A stretch of DNA of 64,000 nucleotides from an uncultured Poribacteria bacterium (GCA_958295855.1 OY282383.1:3948481-4012480); one strand, 5' to 3'. Counted from the stretch's first letter, positions 1-9,113 are shown. Notes: generated by a model from the sequence alone, not told the origin. Made by a program: numbers and translations.

Positions 1-1
1 T

Positions 2-1462
2 GAATTCCCACCCCCTGTTGAACAGCCCTCACCAAGTCCAACACGCATCAAAGATGCGGGTTCCGAAAAACCGCCCGCGCCTGCAAAGCCGGAGCCCGGA
101 TTGAACGCAGCGTGGCTAACAACGCGTAGCAACGAGGAGGGCAGCACCCGCAGGCAGGAAAACGTTACAACTGCCCGAATTTGGCTGAAAACATCACCAA
201 AGCTAACACGCCTTAAAGATGCGGGTTCCTCGCTTGCATCGAAACCCCCAGCATCGCAGCATGTCAAGGTTGGAAAAGGGCGGGCGGGAACAACTCATTC
301 GCTTAATCGGGTAATGGTGGCAGTACCACCTGCCTCCAAAACAGCGAATATGGCACCGCAAGCGGAAACGAGCTCACCAAATCCAACACGCATCAAAGAT
401 GCGGGTTCCGATGATGCCTTAAATGCCGCTTCGCCAACGGTGGGAGCACCGAAGATTTACTACGGCAGTCGGCGCGGCGATGCACTTCGAGCCACAGGAA
501 TGGGCAATTCATGGGGCGGTGGAAGTCCTTCGGGCAGTACTAATGTGGGGGGTATTTACGTTCAGATGATGAAGGACATCGCCCGAGGGCTCGCAACGGC
601 AGCGACAAGTAAGAACGTAGATGTTGTTTTTATTCTTGATGAAACGGCAAGCATGATAGACAACATACGCGGGATCCGAGCATACGTGGAATTCCTTTTT
701 GATGCATTGAAACGAGATGGACACGATGCCACTTTTGGACTGGTGACATTCACAGATAAGGTAAAAATACACGGCCGCACCGCCGACCTCGGGGCCTTCA
801 AAAACTGGCTTTTTAAGATAGGGGTTGACGGTGGTGGTGACATGGCAGAAGCAGGTTTAGATGCACTCATGACAGCCGTAACAGAGACAAAATTTCGCCG
901 CGGCGCGCAACGCTTCTTTGTCCTCGCGAGTGACGCGGCTTTCCACGATGCAGATTACGATGGAAGATCTGCCTATAGTTTAGATGCAGTCATTGAAACA
1001 TTACAAAGCGAGCAGATTCGTGTTGACGTTATCGGCATTGATTATCTGCCAATTCAGCAAATTGCAATGGCAACAGGTGGCACCTGGCGCGCTATCCCCG
1101 GCAGAGGCTATCTTGAATATGTGCCGCCGTTAACTTTAACGGTGAAGATGTTCTCCAAATTAGGCACACTTAATGTTAACAACAAACAATTGGACGATAA
1201 AATTACGGTTTACATTAACAATCCGCCGCGTCCCAAAACGTTAAGGTTAACCTGGAAAGTGCTCAATCCTTTGGGGGAAAGGTGCTACGGCCCATTCACG
1301 GAGGAGAGAATCATTCCGGAGGATGGTTCAACAAAGATAGAATTGACTCCAGTACTCAACAGTGCAGCGTTCCAAACAATGCCGGGTACCTACACCGTCA
1401 TCTATCGTCTCGAAAATGAGCAGGGGCATCAAAGCATCCTCCGCAGGACATTAACCTATTAA
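2..1462 (+). CDS. von Willebrand factor A domain protein, 5' end outside the window
   Basis: The reading frame is open from base 2, so the start lies left of the window; 486 residues are visible. The first ~150 residues are low-complexity and proline-rich. They carry three copies of a PTRIKDAGS-type peptide (bases 38-66, 201-230, 381-410), each encoded by a small palindrome. A VWA domain follows (about bases 600-1130), with a MIDAS-like DETAS after the hydrophobic strand VDVVFIL, then a LVTFTD strand and a FFVLASDAAFHD strand. The C-terminal ~110 residues look like an all-beta region (LRLTWKVLNPLGERCYGPF). VWA domains bind ligands or partners through a divalent metal; nothing here shows catalysis. 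The gene ends 21 bp before the M20 peptidase start. The VWA call is firm; the biological role is unknown. Confidence 0.8.
   Translation, partial: EFPPPVEQPSPSPTRIKDAGSEKPPAPAKPEPGLNAAWLTTRSNEEGSTRRQENVTTARIWLKTSPKLTRLKDAGSSLASKPPASQHVKVGKGRAGTTHSLNRVMVAVPPASKTANMAPQAETSSPNPTRIKDAGSDDALNAASPTVGAPKIYYGSRRGDALRATGMGNSWGGGSPSGSTNVGGIYVQMMKDIARGLATAATSKNVDVVFILDETASMIDNIRGIRAYVEFLFDALKRDGHDATFGLVTFTDKVKIHGRTADLGAFKNWLFKIGVDGGGDMAEAGLDALMTAVTETKFRRGAQRFFVLASDAAFHDADYDGRSAYSLDAVIETLQSEQIRVDVIGIDYLPIQQIAMATGGTWRAIPGRGYLEYVPPLTLTVKMFSKLGTLNVNNKQLDDKITVYINNPPRPKTLRLTWKVLNPLGERCYGPFTEERIIPEDGSTKIELTPVLNSAAFQTMPGTYTVIYRLENEQGHQSILRRTLTY
38..66 (+). repeat. In-frame palindromic mini-element, beta family, copy 1
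   Basis: A CGCATC/GATGCG stem (44-49, 53-58) with an AAA loop lies inside the flanks CCAACA and GGTTCCG. It is read in the VWA gene as PTRIKDAGS. Confidence 0.8.
201..230 (+). repeat. In-frame palindromic mini-element, beta family, degenerate copy 2
   Basis: Same flanks and same frame as copy 1, but the left stem is mutated (CGCCTT), giving LTRLKDAGS in the VWA protein. Confidence 0.7.
381..410 (+). repeat. In-frame palindromic mini-element, beta family, copy 3
   Basis: Perfect stem CGCATC-AAA-GATGCG (389-403), encoding PTRIKDAGS in the VWA protein. Confidence 0.8.
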
Positions 1463-1483
1463 AGGTAGTAGGCACGCTCCGAC

Positions 1484-2701
1484 ATGCCGCAAACAAAAAT
1501 GAAACAACAGATTTTTGAACAGTGCCATCACCATTTTAAGGATATCGTTGCCATTCGACGCGATATTCATCAGCACCCTGAATTGAGGTTTGCCGTTGAG
1601 CGCACCGCGGGCATTGCCGCCAAAGCACTTCACGCGCTCAGCATTCCAGTGAAAACCGGCATCGGTAGGACAGGTGTTGTCGGGGATTTGGAGGTTCCGG
1701 GGGCAACAAAGCGAGTCGCGCTACGGGCCGATATGGACGCGCTCCCGATTCAGGAACAAACTGATGTGCCGTATAAATCAAAAATTGATGGCAAAGCACA
1801 CCTGTGTGGGCATGATGCACACACGGCGATGCTCATCGGTACAGCGAAAATTCTCTCGCATTTCAGAAGCAGTCTTAAAGCACATGTCCGATTTATCTTC
1901 CAGCCATGCGAAGAGGCGTTCCCCGGCGGTGCGCCCGCGATGATAGAAGACGGGGCGTTGGAAGATGTTGACGAAATCTACGGGATACATGTGTTTCCAC
2001 TCTATTCTGTGGGGCAATACGCCACTTGTGCTGGCCCCATGCTTGCACAGTCGGATACCTTTGAGATTACGTTCACCGGCAGAGGTGGACATGCTGCATT
2101 TCCACATCTCACCGTGGATTCGATTGTCATTGGGGCACAGTTTGTAACGGCAGCGCAGTCCATTGTCTCAAGAAACGTTAATCCGCTAGACTCAGCAGTC
2201 GTCAGCATCACGCAGTTCCACGGTGGGGATGTCACGTTGCAAGATGGGGGTGCGAGTCGCGCCCTAAACGTCATCCCCCCGTCGGTAGAGCTGGGAGGTA
2301 CGGTGCGGACTTTACAAAAAGCGGTACAGGCGAAAGTCAAAGGGCAATTGGAGAACTACGTCGCGGGAATGGCAGCTGCCCACGACGCAACTTACACTTA
2401 TGCCTATCAGGAGGGGTGTCCGGTGACGTACAACCATGAACCTTGCGCCACCAGGGCAGTCTCCACGGCTCGAGGATTGGTTGGAGAAAAGAATATCATC
2501 TTCCCGATGGCTCCGATACTCGGCGGCGAAGATTTCGCGTATTATTCACAGAAAATTCCCGCATGCTTCGTGATGGTAGGCGCGGGAAATGAGGAGAAAG
2601 GTATTGTGAACATGTGCCATCATCCGCAGTTCGATATTGATGAAAGGTGTATGATTTACGGCATGGCACTGCTCGTCAGCCTCGCGTTAACCAGTCAGTA
2701 A
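1484..2701 (+). CDS. M20 family metallopeptidase / N-acyl amino acid amidohydrolase
   Basis: A 405-residue zinc-dependent amidohydrolase of the M20D type (IAA-amino-acid or N-acyl amino acid hydrolases), expected to release an acyl group from an amino acid in the cytoplasm. Visible family marks are HQHPEL near the N-terminus, RADMDALPI, the metal-binding CGHDAH, the paired glutamates in QPCEEAFPGGA, a GIHV histidine, and a late CHHPQFD. The length is normal for the family. The start at 1484 has no convincing ribosome site. A second ATG at 1499 is possible, since the family-conserved part begins only about 20 residues in. The substrate cannot be inferred from the sequence. It lies 21 bp downstream of the VWA gene and may be co-transcribed with it. 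Confidence 0.9.
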   Translation: MPQTKMKQQIFEQCHHHFKDIVAIRRDIHQHPELRFAVERTAGIAAKALHALSIPVKTGIGRTGVVGDLEVPGATKRVALRADMDALPIQEQTDVPYKSKIDGKAHLCGHDAHTAMLIGTAKILSHFRSSLKAHVRFIFQPCEEAFPGGAPAMIEDGALEDVDEIYGIHVFPLYSVGQYATCAGPMLAQSDTFEITFTGRGGHAAFPHLTVDSIVIGAQFVTAAQSIVSRNVNPLDSAVVSITQFHGGDVTLQDGGASRALNVIPPSVELGGTVRTLQKAVQAKVKGQLENYVAGMAAAHDATYTYAYQEGCPVTYNHEPCATRAVSTARGLVGEKNIIFPMAPILGGEDFAYYSQKIPACFVMVGAGNEEKGIVNMCHHPQFDIDERCMIYGMALLVSLALTSQ

Positions 2702-2750
2702 GGTTTTTTCGGCATCGGTTATCGGATACCAGTTATCCGAAAGATTGATT

Positions 2751-2776
2751 GTAGGGGCAGTGCCTTGTGCCTGCCC
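2751..2776 (+). repeat. Short dispersed repeat GTAGGGGCAGTGCC...
   Basis: A 26-base motif with GGGCAG/CTGCCC arms. An identical copy is at 28476-28501. Both are intergenic. Confidence 0.7.
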
Positions 2777-2793
2777 GCCCGTTAGAACCCATC

Positions 2794-2887
2794 AGAAACC
2801 CGATTTTGAACCGGGTATCCGCCCCTGCTTTGCAGGGGTAAATACCTCATGCGGAAAAATCGGAGCAGAAACCCAATTGACGAAAAA
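2794..2887 (+). repeat. Composite dispersed repeat (eta), occupied by an alpha palindrome
   Basis: Near-identical to the reverse complement of 59312-59405. The outer repeat begins AGAAACCCGATTTT and ends GGAAAAATCGGAGCAGAAACC plus AATTGACGAAAAA, so its arms can pair (CCGATTTT with AAAATCGG). Between the arms sits the alpha palindrome. A shorter copy without that insert is at about 57611-57666. Confidence 0.8.
2814..2846 (+). repeat. Alpha palindromic element (intergenic)
   Basis: Double stem: outer GGTAT/ATACC, inner CCCCTGC/GCAGGGG (2822-2838) with a TTT loop. Confidence 0.85.
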
Positions 2888-2905
2888 CCAATATAGGATA
2901 ATTTT

Positions 2906-5900
2906 GTGTCAGTACTCCATTCGCCTCAACATCAACAAGTCGGAACAGGCACCTTGATGTTTACCGACATCGAGGGGTCGACGTTGCTGTGGGAACAATA
3001 CGGAAATGAGGTTATGGCTGATGTTCTCGCTGCCCACAATGCAATCTTGCGTCAAGCAAACGCCGAATGGGATGGGCAAGAGATTAACAATGAAGGGGAT
3101 GGCTTCTGCTTTGTGTTTTCCACAGCGCAAGCTGCGGTGCGGTGCGCGCTGGATTCACAACTTGCCTTTAATGCTTATCCGTGGTCTCCGCTTGCCAACA
3201 CGCTTCGGATTCGTATCGGCATCCACACCGGCGACCTCCTCCTCCTTGATGATGAATATCAGGGAATGCCTGCGAACCTCGCGAAGCGAATCACCGATGC
3301 CGGGCACGGCGGCCAGATTCTGCTCTCCGCGGCAACGCATGAACTCGTCAAAGCCCAATTTCCGCGTGGTAGTTTTCTAGACCTCGGTGAACATCACCTC
3401 AAAAACATCCAGTATCCCGAACAAATTTTTCAACTTCCTGCCCCTCACACGGATATTTTGACTTTTCTCAACGCGCTTGGCATCGATGAATGTAGATGGT
3501 TTGATAGTCAGGCATCAGGATTACAAACCGCTCCTACCGGAAAAACCAAAATTCCGCCAGAGGTAGTAACCCCCGCCTTGCGGGGGAGAGCGACTCCCCT
3601 CCAAACCGAGTTTCCGCCGTTGAAAACTGTCGATAATCTCCCGAACAATCTGCCTCCCCCAATGAACAGTTTTATAGGTAGAGCGAGTGAAGTCCGCGAT
3701 ATCGTGCAGCACCTCATCGATGGGCAGACGCGCCTCGTAACGTTGACAGGAGCGGGTGGCATCGGCAAAACGCGGCTTGCCTTGCAGGTTGCCACAGAAG
3801 TGCTTGATACCTACCCCGATGGTGTATGGTTCGTCCCTTTAGCCGATTTGGTGCAACCTGAGCATGTCATCACAGAAATAGCGACAGCCCTCGCTATTCC
3901 CATGAAAACCGAAATTAGTGCGGAAGACTCCGACGAGATACGCAACCGAAAGGGGGTTCCGTCGCGCGTCGGAGATGGCACCTACCCGACCGAGGAACGA
4001 GATAAAAAAACGGAACGAGATGTCCTGAGACAGGTTGTCCAGTATCTGGCGGGCAAGAAACTTCTGTTGGTTTTGGATAACTTTGAACACGTGATGGCAG
4101 CCGGGATACATATCAATACACTTTTGCGTAGTTGTCCTACGCTACACTGTTTAGTCACGTCTCGGGAACTGTTGCAAATTTCTGGTGAACAAACGTTTAG
4201 GGTACCCCCGCTATCTGTTCCGTCAGCGGATGCAGCCTGCGAAGCCCTCTGTCACTTCGAGAGCGTCCAACTCTTTCTGGCGCGTGCGAAAGAAGGCTCA
4301 CCGAATTTTACATTAACAGACGAAAACGCCGGTGCTGTCGGTGCAATCTGCCGCGCTGTCGATGGGCTTTCCCTCGCTATTGAACTCGCTGCTGCTCGCG
4401 TCCGTGGGATGACACCGCACCACATTCTTGAGCGGCTGTCAAAGCAGTTCGCGCTGCTTTCAACACAGAATCGCGATGTGCCAGCCAGACACCAAACTCT
4501 CAGCGCAGTGATGACCTGGTCGTACCAACTTTTGGAAACAGTTGAACAGCGATTGCTCTGCCAACTCACCCATTTTTCAGGCGGATTTTTCTTAGAAGCC
4601 GTGGAAACCATCTGTAGCGCTGAGGGTGCAAACCCCCGCTTTGCGGGGGATATTGCCACCTTCGGGGAAAATTGTGATGCGCCTGTTCGCGATTCGGAGA
4701 TGTCGCCTACCTTACTTGACTTAATTTTCAGTCTACACGATAAATCGTTGCTCATCACTGAGGAGCATCAGGGGCGAATCCGCTATCGTCTCTCTGTCCC
4801 GCTACAACGCTACATGCGGGAAAAGCAACCTGCCGCGCCAGAGTTCAGAAAAGCCCACGCGCACTACTATCTCCTGTTAGCCCAAGAACAGGCGCAGAAA
4901 TTAAAAGGTGCAGAACAGAGCACTGCGCTTTCAGAGATGGCAATTGAACTAGATAACTTCCGAGCGGCGTTTGGGTGGGCACAAGAGGCCGCAGCGTGGT
5001 CCTTGTTCGGTCAACTCGCAGTTGCGCTGTCCCAGTTTTTCTACATTCGCGGTTTATGGAGCGAAGGAGTAACGTGGTTGCAACAGGCAGAAACAGGACT
5101 AAAGCCAACACGCATCAAAGATGCGGGTTCCGAGAAGTTAGGAAGCAACATCCATCTGCCGACACAAGGTAAATCTCAGAAGAGCTTTGTGCTACAATTA
5201 CACGGGCAACGCCAGGCTGATGCGGAGCAAGGTGTTGACACCGAAAATTTGTTAGCCAGTCTCCAGGTGGCCCTCGCAAAATTCTATAATGCTCGACAGG
5301 ATTGCGAGACAGCCCGCCAATTGTGTGAAGAGGGTTTGCAGATTTTCAGAACAACGGGCCATCAACCCGGTATTGTCAAGGCGTTAAACCTGCTCGGAAT
5401 TATCGCGAGGTACCAAGATGCTCACGAAGAAGCAGAGGCACATTTCAGGGAGGGTTTACAACTCGCGAAAGTGTTAGGCGATAAATGGCTTATCGCTTAT
5501 GCGTTAGATAATTTAGGGCTTACAGCCTATCACCATCGCCGTTTTGAGGCGGCAAAACAACTCTACACTGAAAGCCTACACCTGGCTCGCGAACTGGGCG
5601 ATAAACGGGGCATCGCCTATTCCCTCAACAACCTTGGGAAAACTGCAAATCGGCAAGGCTTGCGCGAGGAAGCGATACACTATCACACCGAAAGCCTAGA
5701 AATCCGTAGAGAACTTGCCGACAAACGCGGCATCGCTACCTCACTTAACCATCTCGGCCTGATTGCGTATCGCCAAGAGGCTTATGCTGAAGCCAGCCGC
5801 TATCACACCGAAAGCCTGCACATTCAGCGGGAACTCGGAGATAAGCAGGGGATATCGTATTCATTGAGCCACCTAGGGTTAATCGCGTATCAGCAACATA

Positions 5901-6352
5901 ACGACGCAGAAGCGAAACGGTACTATACCAAAAGCCTACAAATTGCCCGTGAACTCTCTGCTGCCACAACCAGCATCGCCTATCTTTTGGATAGCCTCGG
6001 AAAAATAGCACTCCGTCACGGCGAGTACGCCGAAGCGCGGCGATACTACACAGAAAGCCTGCAACACCGGAACGAAGGTGGCCAACCCCGTGAGATGGCA
6101 GACTCACTCTATCAATTCGGCCGATTGTTTCGTGCAGAAGGGCAACTTAATCTCAGCTTGCGCCTTTTCCTTAGCGTTGCGCGTATCTATACGGAAACTG
6201 GGGCGACAAACCCTTTATACGCACGTGCGGTAGGCGATGCCATCGAAGAACTACAAGCGGAGCTCGACAGTGAAACAGTTGAAAGACTCAAATTGGAGGA
6301 CGGAACCCAAACGCTTGAAGAGATAGTTAACACCTGCTTCAATGCACTGTAA
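2906..6352 (+). CDS. Class III adenylate/guanylate cyclase - STAND ATPase - TPR regulatory protein
   Basis: A 1148-residue multidomain signalling protein. Residues ~13-180 are a class III nucleotide cyclase: MFTDIEGST and NNEGDGF carry the two metal-binding aspartates, and RIRIGIHTGD follows. Residues ~250-600 form an NB-ARC/STAND ATPase with P-loop TGAGGIGKT (~residue 280) and Walker B LLLVLDNFEH (~386). From ~780 to the end are TPR repeats. STAND proteins usually sense a ligand and oligomerise; here the output would be cyclic nucleotide synthesis (inference). The start is GTG at 2906 with a weak GGATA upstream; the cyclase motif begins 13 residues later, so little could be missing. Three palindromic repeats lie inside the frame (3570-3586, 4633-4649, 5104-5131), each keeping the frame open. 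A role in regulation is likely; the signal is unknown. Confidence 0.88.
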   Translation: MSVLHSPQHQQVGTGTLMFTDIEGSTLLWEQYGNEVMADVLAAHNAILRQANAEWDGQEINNEGDGFCFVFSTAQAAVRCALDSQLAFNAYPWSPLANTLRIRIGIHTGDLLLLDDEYQGMPANLAKRITDAGHGGQILLSAATHELVKAQFPRGSFLDLGEHHLKNIQYPEQIFQLPAPHTDILTFLNALGIDECRWFDSQASGLQTAPTGKTKIPPEVVTPALRGRATPLQTEFPPLKTVDNLPNNLPPPMNSFIGRASEVRDIVQHLIDGQTRLVTLTGAGGIGKTRLALQVATEVLDTYPDGVWFVPLADLVQPEHVITEIATALAIPMKTEISAEDSDEIRNRKGVPSRVGDGTYPTEERDKKTERDVLRQVVQYLAGKKLLLVLDNFEHVMAAGIHINTLLRSCPTLHCLVTSRELLQISGEQTFRVPPLSVPSADAACEALCHFESVQLFLARAKEGSPNFTLTDENAGAVGAICRAVDGLSLAIELAAARVRGMTPHHILERLSKQFALLSTQNRDVPARHQTLSAVMTWSYQLLETVEQRLLCQLTHFSGGFFLEAVETICSAEGANPRFAGDIATFGENCDAPVRDSEMSPTLLDLIFSLHDKSLLITEEHQGRIRYRLSVPLQRYMREKQPAAPEFRKAHAHYYLLLAQEQAQKLKGAEQSTALSEMAIELDNFRAAFGWAQEAAAWSLFGQLAVALSQFFYIRGLWSEGVTWLQQAETGLKPTRIKDAGSEKLGSNIHLPTQGKSQKSFVLQLHGQRQADAEQGVDTENLLASLQVALAKFYNARQDCETARQLCEEGLQIFRTTGHQPGIVKALNLLGIIARYQDAHEEAEAHFREGLQLAKVLGDKWLIAYALDNLGLTAYHHRRFEAAKQLYTESLHLARELGDKRGIAYSLNNLGKTANRQGLREEAIHYHTESLEIRRELADKRGIATSLNHLGLIAYRQEAYAEASRYHTESLHIQRELGDKQGISYSLSHLGLIAYQQHNDAEAKRYYTKSLQIARELSAATTSIAYLLDSLGKIALRHGEYAEARRYYTESLQHRNEGGQPREMADSLYQFGRLFRAEGQLNLSLRLFLSVARIYTETGATNPLYARAVGDAIEELQAELDSETVERLKLEDGTQTLEEIVNTCFNAL
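3570..3586 (+). repeat. Palindrome inside the cyclase/STAND gene (alpha-prime)
   Basis: CCCCCGC-CTT-GCGGGGG, translated in frame between the cyclase and NB-ARC domains in a linker (PEVVTPALRGRATP). Confidence 0.75.
4633..4649 (+). repeat. Palindrome inside the cyclase/STAND gene (alpha-prime)
   Basis: CCCCCGC-TTT-GCGGGGG with outer arms GGTGCAA / TTGCCACC, read in frame as ANPRFAGDIAT within the post-ATPase helical region. Confidence 0.8.
5104..5131 (+). repeat. In-frame palindromic mini-element, beta family, copy 4
   Basis: CGCATC-AAA-GATGCG (5111-5125), translated as PTRIKDAGS just before the TPR array. It is the same peptide in the same frame as in the unrelated VWA gene 5 kb upstream. 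Confidence 0.85.
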
Positions 6353-6370
6353 GCGCAGCAAGATTAGAAA

Positions 6371-6386
6371 CCCCTGCTTGCAGGGG
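6371..6386 (+). repeat. Alpha palindrome, two-base loop variant
   Basis: CCCCTGC-TT-GCAGGGG, 18 bp after the stop of the cyclase gene; one loop base has been lost relative to other copies. Confidence 0.75.
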
Positions 6387-6502
6387 TCATTAACGCCTCT
6401 AATTCGCCACGCTGCTTGTCCGACAAGCCGAGCGGGTTCGAAGGTTGCCAGATTTGGCAACCTTGCTCATAGCGATAATTCTTGATAAAAATGGAGACCG
6501 GA

Positions 6503-8989
6503 ATGCAACAATCAATACGAAGGAACAGGGCGGGCGGGAACTGGAAGCAATTTTCAATTACTATTCCTATTATGGCACTACTCTTTTTTGGCGAGAGCGG
6601 TGTTTGCTTCTACCGAGCGGCCACATTGGCCTTTGCACAAGCACAACGTGGCGAGGGCATCACCACAGAACGGCAGGCATTAAAGGATAATACCCCTCCA
6701 AAGCAGGGGCAAATACAGATAAACGCAATTGAAACGGCGCACAATCACTATCACGAACGCCGGTACGCGGAAGCAATTAAGGCGTATCAAGCGTTGCTTA
6801 AAACCTCACTTCAGCCGAGTCAAAAGGATTCACTCCGGCTTATGTTAGGCCAGAGCTACGCGAAACTCGGTGAAGACGCTGATGCACGTCGTATCTTTAA
6901 AGAGATTATTGACGAAAATCCCAGTGGTTCTTATGCAACACAAGCAGTCCATCGACTCGGCAATCTTTACCGGCAACGGTATCAGTTCAGAGAGGCTATT
7001 GCGCAATGCAAGCAGATTTTGAAGCAGCATCCAAACACTCGTGCTGCTGGCGCTGCCGCCTTCCTTATTGCGCAATATGAACACGCTGAGGGCAAATATG
7101 AGAAAGCGATGGATAGCTACAAGGATTTCCTGGACAATTTTCCGAGCTCACCCTATCGCGCAAGTGCCGTGAATAGCCTCATTCGGCTTTATACTGAAAA
7201 CAAACACTATGCTGAGGCTGAGAAACTCATTGTAGAACGGATGCAACGCTACCCGGCTGACATCACCGTTTTAGAACAGCTGGCTGAACTCTACCAACAA
7301 CAGGGCGAGCACGCGAAGGCACTAGAACTCTACCGCAGGGCAATTGAACAGAATCCGGGAAATACAAGCCTCCGTAGGAAGTTAGGAACGCTCTATGTTG
7401 AACTTGGAAAAACGAAACAAGCGGTAGCCGAATGGCAAAAACTGGTAACGGGTGAGACAAATCTCACATACCGGCATCAACAACTCGGCGCAATCTATCT
7501 CTCCCACAAGATGTACCCTGAGGCGATTGCGGCTTACCGGCAAGCCATCAGGCTGAGCCCACAAAACAGTTCCCTCTATATTCAGTTGGCGGCAGCTTAC
7601 AAAATTCAGGGTGAGATTGAGAAAGCCGCAGCAATCTACCTTGATGCCTTACAAACAATAACCCTGCAAAGCGGGGCAAATACCAAGCAGCGCGTGGGAC
7701 AAGGAAGCGGTACAGGAACAGCTCCGGTAGGGCTGTTCGGGGGAAATCAACGCGAAGCAATATGGGAAGCGATGCTTGAAATTTATGAAGGCGCGAACCA
7801 AAAACCGCTGCGGGAAAAGTTAATCGCCCAACTGCAAAAGGCACAACGCAATGGCACCAGGGTGGGTGGGAAACAGAATCCGCACCTCACCCTGACTTTA
7901 GGAGAACTCTTTTTTTATGCTGGGCACCTTGAACAAGCACTTAAAACGTTCACACAACTCCATCGAAACTATCCAAGGTACATTGACACAACATTAGAGA
8001 GATACGCGATGGTGCTAGAACGCAATCACGTTTCTAGATGGCCAGCGGCAATTGACTTCTACAAGACACTCATACAGGTGTCCAAAGACAAGGCACACAT
8101 CAGAAATGCCCAACATAACCTCGCGATGCTCTACCAAAAAATGGAGCGGTGGCAGGAAGCCGTAGCGCTCTTGAAGGAACTCGTCAGCACCGGTGCTGCT
8201 TCTGTTAACAGCCAACTGCTGCTTGGACAGATGCAATTGCACGGCCTCTACGCGCCGAAAGCCGCCCATCAGACGTTCCAACCGCTGCTTGCTCGACGCT
8301 TGGGCGCCAGCCAATTAATGGAAGTACAATTGGGTTTGGGAGAATGCCATTTGCTGCTGAAACGGTACACGCTCGCGAGAGAAGTCCTCGCGCCCATTGC
8401 TGATAACACGAACCGATTCAGCGCAGCAGCGCGAAAACTCATCGGCGATTCCTACTTCTTCGCAGCCGACTTTGAGAACGCCCTCAAGGCTTACAAACAG
8501 GCCATCCGCACATCAAAATCCGACCGGCTAACGAACGATGCGTTGGAACGAATTGTCCTCATCCAGAATCACCCGGATTATCTCAAAATCCCACTCACAG
8601 ATTACGCCGCTGCTTTGCAACTTTATCTGAGCGGACAAACAGATGCCGCCTTGCGTCAGTGTGAGCAGACGCTTGAGGCTTATCCGCAATCCCTCATTGT
8701 TGATGACATAAAGTACCTCACCGGCGATATCTATCGCGAAGCGGGCAAAGATGCGGCCGCGATTGAGGCGTATCAACAGGTCGTCGCGCAGCAAAGCCAG
8801 CTCGCGACGAAAGCGTTGATAAACATTGCCGAAATTTACCGGCACCAGGACGATTTCGCCAACGCTGCGTCTGCCTACACAACACTCATCACGAACTATC
8901 CTGAAAATGTTATCGTCGTCCATGCGCGTCAACAACTGGATGAAATCGCAAGACTCCAACGAAAGCACAGCCCGGAAGATAACCGCTAA
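6503..8989 (+). CDS. Exported TPR-repeat protein
   Basis: About 828 residues. I chose the ATG at 6503 because GGAG stands 6 bases before it; two upstream in-frame starts (6482 TTG, 6491 ATG) lack this. The N-terminus is basic (QQSIRRNR) and followed by a hydrophobic stretch ending in AFAQA, a plausible signal peptide, so the protein probably acts in the periplasm or at the outer membrane. The rest is a long run of TPR units (for example YKDFLDNFPSSPYRASA and YRQAIRLSPQNSSLY), resembling BamD/YbgF-like helical scaffolds. Two palindromes interrupt it in frame: one just after the signal peptide (6693) and one between TPR units (7661), where about 30 Gly/Thr-rich residues look inserted. No enzymatic motif is present. 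A protein-protein scaffold is the only supported role. Confidence 0.8.
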   Translation: MQQSIRRNRAGGNWKQFSITIPIMALLFFGESGVCFYRAATLAFAQAQRGEGITTERQALKDNTPPKQGQIQINAIETAHNHYHERRYAEAIKAYQALLKTSLQPSQKDSLRLMLGQSYAKLGEDADARRIFKEIIDENPSGSYATQAVHRLGNLYRQRYQFREAIAQCKQILKQHPNTRAAGAAAFLIAQYEHAEGKYEKAMDSYKDFLDNFPSSPYRASAVNSLIRLYTENKHYAEAEKLIVERMQRYPADITVLEQLAELYQQQGEHAKALELYRRAIEQNPGNTSLRRKLGTLYVELGKTKQAVAEWQKLVTGETNLTYRHQQLGAIYLSHKMYPEAIAAYRQAIRLSPQNSSLYIQLAAAYKIQGEIEKAAAIYLDALQTITLQSGANTKQRVGQGSGTGTAPVGLFGGNQREAIWEAMLEIYEGANQKPLREKLIAQLQKAQRNGTRVGGKQNPHLTLTLGELFFYAGHLEQALKTFTQLHRNYPRYIDTTLERYAMVLERNHVSRWPAAIDFYKTLIQVSKDKAHIRNAQHNLAMLYQKMERWQEAVALLKELVSTGAASVNSQLLLGQMQLHGLYAPKAAHQTFQPLLARRLGASQLMEVQLGLGECHLLLKRYTLAREVLAPIADNTNRFSAAARKLIGDSYFFAADFENALKAYKQAIRTSKSDRLTNDALERIVLIQNHPDYLKIPLTDYAAALQLYLSGQTDAALRQCEQTLEAYPQSLIVDDIKYLTGDIYREAGKDAAAIEAYQQVVAQQSQLATKALINIAEIYRHQDDFANAASAYTTLITNYPENVIVVHARQQLDEIARLQRKHSPEDNR
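6693..6709 (+). repeat. Alpha palindrome inside the TPR gene
   Basis: CCCCTCC-AAA-GCAGGGG, with one stem mismatch, read in frame as TPPKQGQ immediately after the predicted signal peptide. Confidence 0.7.
7661..7685 (+). repeat. Alpha palindrome inside the TPR gene, decayed
   Basis: ACCCTGC-AAA-GCGGGGC followed by AAATACC, the usual right flank. It encodes TLQSGANT between two TPR units. About 30 bp further a second inverted repeat, GAACAGC/GCTGTTC (7716-7738), is also in frame. Confidence 0.65.
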
Positions 8990-9075
8990 CACTCAGGCGA
9001 CAGACAGGATGAATGACGCTGCCACGTTCGGTAGAAGCCAGGCCTAATGCCGCCGCTGTCTCTTGGACAGTAAAA

Positions 9076-9113
9076 AACCGAAACCCACGGAGTGGCATCC
9101 GCGGGTTTCGGTT
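9076..9113. terminator. Strong hairpin, probable terminator
   Basis: An 11-bp perfect stem AACCGAAACCC/GGGTTTCGGTT, extended by CGG/CCG. Read on the minus strand it is followed by TTTTTT, the form of an intrinsic terminator; on the plus strand only GGTTAA follows. It separates the TPR gene from aconitase. Confidence 0.55.

Noticed and set aside
562..870. Antisense frames over the VWA domain and many other opposite-strand frames
   Set aside because: They shadow well-supported genes, lack ribosome sites and have unlikely composition.
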